Positions 1 to 5,820 of a stretch of DNA of 8,736 bases are shown piece after piece. Below the pieces are notes generated by a model. That model was not told the origin of the DNA. It saw nothing but the letters and a program-made list of their open reading frames with translations, and made no database searches. The DNA lies in the NCBI GenBank assembly GCA_945861295.1, contig CAMAUF010000069.1, positions 1 through 8,736 on the forward strand, read 5' to 3'. The number at the start of each line of letters is the position of its first letter. Within the stretch, counting starts at the first letter, position 1. Source of the stretch: a bacterium. GTDB taxonomy: Bacteria; Chloroflexota; Dehalococcoidia; Tepidiformales; Tepidiformaceae. A program made the position numbers and the translations under genes.

Positions 1-349
1 CATCGTCGACCGCGCCAAGGACATGATCATTTCGGGCGGCGAAAACATCTACACGAGCGAAGTCGAGAACGCGATCTTCACGCACCCGGCAGTCCTCGAA
101 GCGGCGGTTATCGGCATCCCGGATGACCGTTGGGGCGAAGTCGTGCTCGCCGTGGTTGTGCCGAAGGACGGGCAAACCGTGACGGAGCACGAGATCATCG
201 AGCACTGCCGGACGCAAATCGCCGCGTACAAGTGCCCGAAGCAAGTCGTGATCCGGGCCGAGCCGCTGCCGAAGAGCGGGCCGGGCAAGATCCTCAAAAC
301 GGAGCTGCGCAAGCCCTACTGGGAAGGGCGCACGAAAAACGTGAACTGA
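1..349 (+). CDS. AMP-forming acyl-CoA synthetase, C-terminal fragment
   Basis: Partial gene that enters from the left edge; its reading frame is set by codons starting at base 2 and ends at TGA 347-349. About 115 residues are visible. They match the mobile C-terminal domain of the ANL superfamily (acyl-CoA synthetases, adenylate-forming). The fragment opens with the A8 hinge motif VDRAKDMIISGGENIY, followed by TSEVEN. It ends with the A10 motif PLPKSGPGKILKTELR, whose GK lysine (codon near base 287) is the family's catalytic lysine for adenylation. Members activate a carboxylic acid with ATP and transfer it to CoA. The ending resembles medium/long-chain fatty-acid-CoA ligases, but the substrate-defining N-terminal domain lies outside the window, so chain length cannot be called. 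The convergent neighbour is an acyl-CoA dehydrogenase, which fits fatty-acid or related acyl-CoA catabolism. Confidence 0.93.
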   Translation, partial: IVDRAKDMIISGGENIYTSEVENAIFTHPAVLEAAVIGIPDDRWGEVVLAVVVPKDGQTVTEHEIIEHCRTQIAAYKCPKQVVIRAEPLPKSGPGKILKTELRKPYWEGRTKNVN

Positions 350-353
350 GCCT

Positions 354-379
354 GGCGGCCGGCCCGTGGGTCGGCCGCT
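354..379 (+). terminator. Terminator-like hairpin between convergent genes
   Basis: GCGGCCGGCC (355-364), a CGTG loop and GGTCGGCCGC (369-378) form a 10-bp stem with one G-U pair. It begins six bases after the acyl-CoA synthetase stop. The tail is only CTTCTAG, so the U-tract is weak. It lies between two convergent stop codons and could act in both directions, although the minus-strand side has no T-run. Confidence 0.55.
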
Positions 380-380
380 T

Positions 381-1562
381 CTAGCCCCGAGGTAGCCCGA
401 GGCCCCGGGTCGCGATGATGTTGCGCTGGATCTCGCTGGTCCCGGCAGCGATCGTCGCGGGGACGGAGAGCATGTAGTTGTTGGCCGCGCGGATGCGGTG
501 TTCGCCCTCCAGGCCGGCCGGTTCGCGGAACTGGCCGGCGAGGCCGGTCAGGTGCATCGCTGTCGCGTCTACGCGTTGTTGCAGCTCCGAGCCGAACATC
601 TTGTTCATCGAAGCCTCCATGTTGGGCACTCCGCCGCGCGCCTGAATCGAGACGACCTCGAAGGAGAGCAGTTCACAGACGGCCGTCTCGACGGCGCGGT
701 CGGTGAGCTCCATCCGGTACGCCGCCGGGACGCCGGAGTCCGAACCAGCCCGCGCCTGCACGTATCGGCCGAGCCGGCCGACTTGCTTCTTGATGTTGAC
801 GACGCGGGCCACGTTCGAGCGCTCAAAGTCCAAGGTCGTCGTGCCCACGTACCAGCCGCGATTCTCCTCGCCGATCCGGTTGCGGACCGGGACGCGGACA
901 TCCTCGAAGAAGACCTCGTTGAAGATGTGTGTGCCCGCGAGGTTAATCAGCGGCCGGACCGAAATGCTTGGCGACTTCATGTTCATCAGCAGGTAGCTGA
1001 TGCCGCGATGCTTGGGGGCGTCCGGGTCGGTGCGCGCGAGCATGAAGATCCAATCGGCGCGGTGGGCGCCGGAGGTCCAGATCTTCTGGCCGTTCACGAC
1101 ATAATCGTCGCCGTCGCGGACGGCGCGGGTCTGGAGGCTGGCGAGGTCGCTGCCGGAGCCAGGCTCGCTGAAGCCCTGACACCAAGCGACTTCGCCCTTG
1201 AGCATGGGGCGCAAGTGTTCGAGGCGCTGCTCCTCGGTGCCGTGGAGCATGATCGTCGGGCCAACGAGGTTCAGCATCTGGCGGCTCGTGGGCGCTCCCG
1301 CGCCCGTGAGTTCTTGGCTGAGGACGAACTGCTCGAGCGGCGACATGTCTGCGCCGCCGTACTTCTTCGGCCAGGCCGGCGCGATCCAACCGTTGTTGCC
1401 GAGGGTGTCGAGCCATTCTTTGACACGGCCCTCGTCTTGCTGCGCTTCCCCGAGTGGGTTGTCGTCTTCGTCGATGACGCGGCCGCGCTTCCAGTTGGTC
1501 GCGACGAACTCGCGGACGGTTTGGCGCCACGTGGCGAGATCGGTGGTGTCGGTGAAACGCAT
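381..1562 (-). CDS. Acyl-CoA dehydrogenase (FAD-dependent, FadE type)
   Basis: 393-residue protein, the normal length for the family. It catalyses FAD-dependent alpha,beta-dehydrogenation of an acyl-CoA thioester and passes electrons to electron-transfer flavoprotein in the cytoplasm. Visible blocks are an N-terminal helical domain with WPKKYGGADMSPLEQ (64-78), the middle beta domain signature WCQGFSEPGSGSDLASLQT (127-145), VNGQKIWTSGAHRADW (156-171), and the C-terminal helical domain ending AAGTSEIQRNIIATRGLG. The base seen in medium-chain enzymes (Glu just before the GT of this last motif) is Ala373. LDFERS (Glu247) instead matches the isovaleryl-CoA-dehydrogenase-type Glu position, so Glu247 is the likely base. 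This layout is also common in actinobacterial FadE enzymes for branched or steroid side-chain substrates, so the substrate is open. ATG at 1562 is supported by GAGGG seven bases upstream. Confidence 0.93.
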   Translation of the reverse strand: MRFTDTTDLATWRQTVREFVATNWKRGRVIDEDDNPLGEAQQDEGRVKEWLDTLGNNGWIAPAWPKKYGGADMSPLEQFVLSQELTGAGAPTSRQMLNLVGPTIMLHGTEEQRLEHLRPMLKGEVAWCQGFSEPGSGSDLASLQTRAVRDGDDYVVNGQKIWTSGAHRADWIFMLARTDPDAPKHRGISYLLMNMKSPSISVRPLINLAGTHIFNEVFFEDVRVPVRNRIGEENRGWYVGTTTLDFERSNVARVVNIKKQVGRLGRYVQARAGSDSGVPAAYRMELTDRAVETAVCELLSFEVVSIQARGGVPNMEASMNKMFGSELQQRVDATAMHLTGLAGQFREPAGLEGEHRIRAANNYMLSVPATIAAGTSEIQRNIIATRGLGLPRG

Positions 1563-1598
1563 CGTTGTGCCCTCAACCTGAATGTGCGCCCGATTGTA
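1563..1598 (-). promoter_or_regulatory. Acyl-CoA dehydrogenase -10 box and Shine-Dalgarno
   Basis: On the minus strand a TACAAT hexamer (1593-1598) would place transcription start near 1586, giving a leader of about 24 bases. GAGGG lies seven bases before the ATG and is the only good Shine-Dalgarno in the window. No clear -35 box was seen. Confidence 0.5.
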
Positions 1599-1624
1599 CC
1601 GGCTTGGCGCTTGTTCGCGAGCCG

Positions 1625-1659
1625 TTGCGAGGCGTGCTTCGCTCCTCTAGGATTCAGAC
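1625..1659 (+). promoter_or_regulatory. Leaderless promoter of the Uma2 gene
   Basis: TTGCGA (1625-1630), a 17-base spacer and TAGGAT (1648-1653) form a good -35/-10 pair. The -10 box ends only six bases before the ATG at 1660, so transcription should start at or beside the A of the start codon. No Shine-Dalgarno is present. This favours ATG 1660 over the in-frame downstream ATGs (codons 8 and 28). Confidence 0.55.
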
Positions 1660-2328
1660 ATGGCCGCAGCACCAACCTCAATGCCAACGGTTGCACCCGC
1701 GAGGCCGGCGGTGTCCCAGCGGCCGCCCCTCGAGTCCGGCATGCGCCTGACGAGCGTCGAGTTCGAGCGCCGGTACGAGCTGTATCCAGAGATTCGCCGG
1801 GCGGAACTGATCGAGGGGGTGGTTTACGTGTCATCACCGATGCGCCACGAACTCCATGGCAAGCCGAGCCTCCTCGTCGGCGCCTGGCTGGGCGCCTACA
1901 TAGCCCAGATGGAGGACACGGTTGATGGCGGCGAAGGCTCGACGGTCCGCCTTGACCCCGACAACAATGTCCAGCCCGACGCCTTCCTTCGCCGGCCCGA
2001 GGGCGCCTCACGGCTCACGGAAGATGGCTATTTGGCGGGGCCGGTGGAGTTGGTGGTCGAGGTTGCCGCGAGCAGCGTCTCGGCGGACATGGGGCCGAAG
2101 CGCAACGCCTATCGCCGCAACGGCGTCCTTGAGTACATCGTCTGGCAGATCTACGAGAACAAGCTCGATTGGTTCTGGCTCACCCCAGACGGCGATTACG
2201 AGTCGCTCCTGCCCGACGACCGCGGCGTGATTGAGAGCCGCGTGTTCCCGGGCCTGCGCCTGCTCGTGCCCGCGCTGCTGGCGCGCGATTTCGCGGCCGT
2301 GTTGGCGGAACAGAACGCTTCGGGCTAG
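1660..2328 (+). CDS. Uma2-family (DUF820) endonuclease-like protein
   Basis: 222-residue protein with the layout of the Uma2/DUF820 family, a PD-(D/E)XK-fold nuclease family found in many copies in cyanobacteria, Chloroflexota, Deinococcota and actinobacteria. After a low-complexity Ala/Pro-rich N-terminus (1-27), the conserved core starts at MRLTSVEFERRYEL (28-41). It continues with RAELIEGVVYVSSPM (47-61; Glu49 and Glu52), HxxxxxxLLxxWLxxY, VRLDPDNNVQPDAFL (96-110; Asp107), LVVEVAASS (131-139; Glu134) and KRNAYRRNGVLEYIVW (147-162). The Asp107, Glu134 and Lys147 arrangement fits an intact PD-(D/E)XK site. The cellular role of the family is unclear; some members are annotated as restriction-like, but no methyltransferase partner is visible here. 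The gene converges with polA and overlaps its stop codon by four bases. Confidence 0.85.
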   Translation: MAAAPTSMPTVAPARPAVSQRPPLESGMRLTSVEFERRYELYPEIRRAELIEGVVYVSSPMRHELHGKPSLLVGAWLGAYIAQMEDTVDGGEGSTVRLDPDNNVQPDAFLRRPEGASRLTEDGYLAGPVELVVEVAASSVSADMGPKRNAYRRNGVLEYIVWQIYENKLDWFWLTPDGDYESLLPDDRGVIESRVFPGLRLLVPALLARDFAAVLAEQNASG

Positions 2329-5063
2329 CTCATTTCGCCCCAGTTGCGGCCTTGTTTCACATCGACCTTGAGCGGCACGACCATTTCAATGCTTGCCGGC
2401 ATGAGGCGCTTCGCCAGTTCGGCGATCGCTTCCGTCTCATCCTTCGGCCCTTCGAAGATCAGTTCGTCGTGCACCTGGAGGATCATCCGGCTCGTGAGCT
2501 TCCGTTCACGCAGCTCGGCGTCGACCGTGATCATGGCGAGCTTGATGATGTCGGCGGCGGCGCCTTGGATCGGCATGTTGATCGCTTCGCGCTCGGCGGC
2601 GCTGCGCACCTGAAAGTTCGAGCTGTGGATGGCTGGCAGGTAGCGCCGGCGTCCGAACAGGGTCTCGGCGTAGCCCTTCTCCTTGGTCAGCGCCAGCGTC
2701 TTGCGCTGCCATTCGGCGATGCCGGGGAAGCTGGCGTAGTAGGACTTGATGAACGCTTCCGCCTCCTCCCGCGACATCCCGGTCCGGCTAGCGAGGCCGA
2801 ATTCGCCCATGCCGTAGGCGATGCCAAAGTTCACCATCTTGGCGGTGTCGCGCATCGGCCGGGTGACGTCGGCGGGGTCGACGCTGTAGACGGTCGCGGC
2901 GGTGGCGCGATGGATGTCCTGGTCGGCGAGGAACGCCTCGATCAAGCCGCGGTCGCCGGTCACGTGAGCGAGGACGCGCAGTTCGATCTGCGAGTAGTCG
3001 GCCGCCACGAACCAGGCGTCGCGGAAACCCTCGGCCACGAAGGCCGTCCGGATGGAACGGCCCGTATCCGTGCGCACCGGGATGTTCTGCAGGTTCGGGT
3101 TGTTGCTGCTGAGGCGACCGGTGGAGGCGACCGTCTGCTGAAAGTCTGTGTGGATGCGGCCATCGCCCGCCACGGTCCCCGGCAGCGCGTCGAGGTAGGT
3201 CGATTTCAGCTTCGTGAGGCCGCGATACTCGAAGATTTGGTCGATGATCGGGTGGGCGCGGAGCCCTTCGAGTGCCCGCTGGTCGGTGCTGTAGCCCTGC
3301 GTCATCTTCCGTGTTTTCGGGAGGCCGAGTTCCTTGAAGAGGATGTCACTAAGCTGCTGGGGGCTGCCGATGTTGAACTCGTGTCCGACTAGGCTGTAAA
3401 TCTCTTTCTCGGCGGCCGCGATTTCCACGGTCATCCCGGCTGAAAACTCGCGGAGGATGCCGCTGTCGATGGCGATGCCCCAGCGCTCCATCCGGAAGAG
3501 GACGGGGACGAGCGGCAGCTCCATGTCCGTAAACAGCTCCCATTGGCTGCGTTCGTGGAGCTGCGCTTCGAGTTGCGGGCGGATGCGGAGGACCATGTCG
3601 GCCTGTTGGCAGGCCATCTCGGCCACGCGGGGAATGTCGACTTCGGCGAGCGAGATGGTCTTGCGGCCTGTCCCGGTGAGGGTGATGGGCTCCACGAGTT
3701 CGATGCCGAGCCGTTCTGCCACCAGCGAGCCCAGCGCTGACGACGTTTCGCCGAGCAGGAACGCGGCGATGTTTACATCGAACTCCGCGCCTTCGAGCGT
3801 GGCCCCAACCCGCGCGAGCATGTGCAGCAGGTACTTCGTCCCGTAGGTCGTCTTCGTCACCGTGGGGTCGGCGAGGAGTGGGCCGAGCGCGTCCAGCACG
3901 GTCGTGAGCGGCAGTTGGCTCTCAGATTCCTCCAACCGGGGAGCATGACCGGTGGGCACGTACCAGGCGCGACCTGGCTCGGTGGCGAACGAGAGCCCGA
4001 GGAGCAGCGGATGGAGAGTATCGCCGGCCGTCGAGAGGGCGGCGAAGCCGAAGTGCCCCCGGGCGCGAAGCGCCGAAGCGAGAGCGACGAGCTCCTCCTC
4101 AGTTGTGATGACCTCGTACGCAATCGGAACGTCGGCGGCGGCCTGCTTATCGGCCGTGGGTTGCGAGCCCAGCACCTCGCGCAGCCGCTGCGAGAGCACC
4201 CGGAACTCGAGTTCGCGGAAGAGCGTCAGCACGCGTTCCTGGTCGTAGTTCTGGACGCGGCACGCTTCGAGGTCGAACGGGATCGGCAGGTCCGTCCGGA
4301 TCGTCACGAGGTCCTTGTTCTTGCGCGCGACCTCTTCGCCGCCGATGAGCTTCTGCTTGAGCGCCCCCTTGGTCAGCTCGATGTTCTCGTAGATCGACTC
4401 GACCGTCCCGAACTGGCGGATGAGGTCGGTCGCGGTCTTTTCGCCGATGCCCTTGATGCCCTCGATGTTGTCGCTCGTGTCCCCTTTAAGGGACTTGTAG
4501 TCGATCATCAGCTTCGGGCTGAAGCCCCACTTTTCCGCGGCTTTCTGTTCGTTGTAATCGACGACATCGCGCTGGAACGGGCGGAACATGAAGAGGTTGA
4601 CATGCGGCCCGATCAGTTGGACGAGGTCGGTGTCCAAGGTCGCGAGGTAGGTCTCGATCCCGGCTGCCGAGGCGATCCTGGCAATCGTCCCGGCGACATC
4701 GTCGGCTTCATAGCCGCGAAGCTCGTAAATCGGGATATTGAACGCTTCGAGCATCTGGCGGACGCGTGCCATTTGGACGAGCAACTCCGAAGGGGTCGGG
4801 CGGCGGGTTGCTTTGTAGGCCTCGCTCGCCTCGTGACGGAAGGTGGGGCCGCCGGCATCCCAGGCGGCGCAGAGGTGGGTCGGCTTCAGCATGTCGAGGA
4901 CGCGGATCAGAGTCTCGGCGTACCCGTGCGTGGCAAAAGTGAGCTCGCCCTTGGAGGTCATAAGCGGCTGCTCGGAGGCGGCCATGGCAAAAAAGGCACG
5001 GAAGAGGATGCCGTGCGAGTCGAGGACGACGAGGCGGGTCTTGGCGGGAGCGTTTGTGGCCAT
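2325..5063 (-). CDS. polA: DNA polymerase I (5' nuclease, inactive 3'-5' exonuclease domain, polymerase)
   Basis: 912-residue family A polymerase for nick translation, repair and Okazaki primer removal. The 5' nuclease domain (about 1-300) keeps its metal ligands: LDSHG (Asp15), AWDAGG (Asp69), GYEADD (117-122), LDTD (143-146) and GDTSDN (194-199), followed by the helix-hairpin-helix GIKGIGEKTA. The middle 3'-5' exonuclease domain (about 312-500) has lost its acidic residues: positions equivalent to E. coli Asp355, Glu357, Asp424 and Asp501 are Ala341, Leu343, Leu412 and Gln487, so proofreading is predicted absent. The polymerase domain has motif A DYSQIELR (Asp689), motif B RDTAKMVNFGIAYG (738-751, Phe746 in the O helix) and motif C VHDE (Asp866). 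The frame stays open upstream to 5405, but that extension resembles nothing. Homology starts just after ATG 5063, which also has a -10 box at leaderless distance. Confidence 0.97.
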   Translation of the reverse strand: MATNAPAKTRLVVLDSHGILFRAFFAMAASEQPLMTSKGELTFATHGYAETLIRVLDMLKPTHLCAAWDAGGPTFRHEASEAYKATRRPTPSELLVQMARVRQMLEAFNIPIYELRGYEADDVAGTIARIASAAGIETYLATLDTDLVQLIGPHVNLFMFRPFQRDVVDYNEQKAAEKWGFSPKLMIDYKSLKGDTSDNIEGIKGIGEKTATDLIRQFGTVESIYENIELTKGALKQKLIGGEEVARKNKDLVTIRTDLPIPFDLEACRVQNYDQERVLTLFRELEFRVLSQRLREVLGSQPTADKQAAADVPIAYEVITTEEELVALASALRARGHFGFAALSTAGDTLHPLLLGLSFATEPGRAWYVPTGHAPRLEESESQLPLTTVLDALGPLLADPTVTKTTYGTKYLLHMLARVGATLEGAEFDVNIAAFLLGETSSALGSLVAERLGIELVEPITLTGTGRKTISLAEVDIPRVAEMACQQADMVLRIRPQLEAQLHERSQWELFTDMELPLVPVLFRMERWGIAIDSGILREFSAGMTVEIAAAEKEIYSLVGHEFNIGSPQQLSDILFKELGLPKTRKMTQGYSTDQRALEGLRAHPIIDQIFEYRGLTKLKSTYLDALPGTVAGDGRIHTDFQQTVASTGRLSSNNPNLQNIPVRTDTGRSIRTAFVAEGFRDAWFVAADYSQIELRVLAHVTGDRGLIEAFLADQDIHRATAATVYSVDPADVTRPMRDTAKMVNFGIAYGMGEFGLASRTGMSREEAEAFIKSYYASFPGIAEWQRKTLALTKEKGYAETLFGRRRYLPAIHSSNFQVRSAAEREAINMPIQGAAADIIKLAMITVDAELRERKLTSRMILQVHDELIFEGPKDETEAIAELAKRLMPASIEMVVPLKVDVKQGRNWGEMS

Positions 5064-5075
5064 GGCGGGAGTATA
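5064..5075 (-). promoter_or_regulatory. Leaderless promoter of polA
   Basis: TATACT on the minus strand (5070-5075), five of six bases of the consensus, ends six bases before the polA ATG. Transcription should start at or next to the start codon. There is no Shine-Dalgarno in CCGCCATG and no convincing -35 box 16-18 bases upstream. Confidence 0.5.
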
Positions 5076-5112
5076 CGGGCGTTCCAGTTCGCCGTTCGCT
5101 CCCGTCGGCGGC

Positions 5113-5135
5113 GCCGCGGCTCGCGAAACCGCGGC
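5113..5135. other. GC-rich hairpin upstream of polA
   Basis: GCCGCGG (5113-5119) and CCGCGGC (5129-5135) form a perfect 7-bp stem with the nine-base loop CTCGCGAAA. It lies about 38 bases upstream of the polA -10 box. It could be an operator or a chance pairing in GC-rich DNA, and no function is assigned. Confidence 0.3.
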
Positions 5136-5189
5136 TGTGCGGCCCCGAGGCAACGGAATTGGTGGGCTGAGAGTTACATCAGGTGAACG

Positions 5190-5233
5190 AACGGGGCCCA
5201 ACTGCGTGGCGGATCCGGGGCGTTGGCCCCGTT
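5190..5233 (+). terminator. Inverted repeat with T-rich end, possible terminator
   Basis: AACGGGGCC(C)AAC at 5190-5202 pairs with GTTGGCCCCGTT at 5222-5233 as a 12-bp stem with one bulged base. An alternative shorter hairpin, CGGGGC-GTTG-GCCCCG (5216-5231), is followed by TTTGT on the plus strand, giving a terminator shape. No plus-strand gene ends here, so the purpose is unclear. The two pairings exclude each other, which is the arrangement seen in attenuators, but no leader gene is visible. Confidence 0.3.
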
Positions 5234-5249
5234 TGTAACACAGGCTACA
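5234..5249. promoter_or_regulatory. CRP-like palindromic site TGTA-N8-TACA
   Basis: TGTAACACAGGCTACA is a 16-bp imperfect palindrome with the spacing of a CRP site (TGTGA-N6-TCACA) but with A in place of G at the fourth half-site base. It lies between the crp-family gene and polA, about 170 bases upstream of the polA start. Binding by the neighbouring regulator is inferred from the layout, not shown. Confidence 0.3.
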
Positions 5250-5307
5250 GTCCGCCCCGACAGGTCGAACTACATTCGGAACAAGCCACTGAGACAGACG
5301 AGAGAGT

Positions 5308-5338
5308 GGATGTGGGAAGAGCCCCATCGACCACATCC
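5308..5338. other. Hairpin GGATGTGG / CCACATCC
   Basis: A perfect 8-bp inverted repeat (5308-5315 and 5331-5338) with a 15-base loop, in non-coding DNA just before the tandem repeat array. It is mixed in composition rather than pure GC, so chance pairing is less likely than for the other stems. It has no T-run and no recognised function. Confidence 0.35.
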
Positions 5339-5377
5339 CCCCAAGCGCCCCGGGGTTTTCTCGAAAGTCGACTGTGC

Positions 5378-5719
5378 GTGAGGCCCGGCCGGATATGCGC
5401 CCCATCGCCGGCCGGGCACCCTACCTTCGCTAGGAACTCACTGGACTTCGGAAGTCGGAAACGCGGTTGGACTTGCGCCCCAAGTCATACCAACCGCGGC
5501 GGGCGACCTCCGGGAAAACGTGAGGCCCGGCCGGAAATGTGCCCCCACACCCGGCCGGGCACCTACTTCTTCGCGAGGAACTCACTGGATTTAGGAAGTT
5601 GGCAACGCGGTTGGACTTGCGCCCCAAGTCACGCCAACGAGCGGGCGACCTCTGGGAAAATGTGAGGCCCGGCCGGAATTGCGCCCCCACACCCGGCCGG
5701 GCGCCCTACCGTCCTAAGA
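5378..5719. repeat. Tandem array of 142-bp structured repeat units
   Basis: Two full units (5378-5519 and 5520-5661) and a truncated third (5662 to about 5719) each start GTGAGGCCCGGCCGGA. The starts are exactly 142 bases apart. The units agree at roughly nine of ten positions by eye, with small indels. Each begins with hairpin A, GCCCGGCCGG paired with CCGGCCGGGC around a 15-16 base loop (5383-5417, 5525-5560, 5667-5702). Full units also carry hairpin B, CGCGGTTGG/CCAACCGCG stacked on ACTTG/CAAGT (5462-5498, perfect; 5606-5643, bulged). The loops share a GCGCCCC-type motif. On the minus strand, hairpin A of units 2 and 3 is followed by CTCACGTTTTC or CTCACATTTTC, so it may terminate crp transcription. 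The array could be a family of intergenic structured repeats. The open frames across it look non-coding. Confidence 0.8.
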
Positions 5720-5723
5720 CGGT
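5708..5723. other. Small hairpin at the end of the repeat array
   Basis: ACCGTC-CTAA-GACGGT forms a 6-bp stem with a four-base loop exactly where the third repeat unit loses similarity to the others. There is no T-run on either side. It may mark the junction or be part of the crp 3' untranslated region. Confidence 0.35.
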
Positions 5724-5820
5724 GATCCGACTTTAGCATCCGCTTAGCGATTTTTGGCGACACACGGGCCTTCAATTGGGGAAACGCCGGGTGACGTTTT
5801 CAGACGCTCGAGACCGCGGC
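5724..5820. other. Short spacer downstream of crp, nothing recognised
   Basis: This spacer is richer in A and T than its surroundings, with TTTTT at about 5751-5757. I found no gene, RNA or strong hairpin in it. It joins the end of the regulator gene to the repeat array, so crp transcripts would pass through it before meeting the strong hairpins. Confidence 0.4.

Noticed and set aside
498..1925. 475-residue plus-strand open frame across the acyl-CoA dehydrogenase
   Set aside because: It lies antisense to a clear dehydrogenase gene, its translation resembles no family, and long antisense frames are expected at this GC content.
3822..5186. 454-residue plus-strand open frame opposite polA
   Set aside because: Antisense shadow of a full-length, motif-complete polymerase gene, rich in Arg, Glu and Gly with no recognisable domain.
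5064..5405. N-terminal extension of polA by 114 residues
   Set aside because: The frame is open, but the extension has no similarity to polymerase I. Normal homology begins just after ATG 5063, which also has a -10 box at leaderless spacing, and the extension covers hairpins.
5183..5690. 160-residue plus-strand and 86-residue minus-strand frames through the repeat array
   Set aside because: Repeated peptides such as LGRKSNRV appear only because the DNA is repeated. Small indels between units and conserved stem pairing point to structure rather than protein coding. Not fully excluded.
5378..5719. CRISPR array
   Set aside because: The period is 142 bases with similarity along the whole unit, with no short repeat separated by unique spacers and no cas gene.
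5741..5758. Terminator for a plus-strand transcript (CGCTTAGCG then ATTTTT)
   Set aside because: The stem has only three base pairs and there is no plus-strand gene to terminate.
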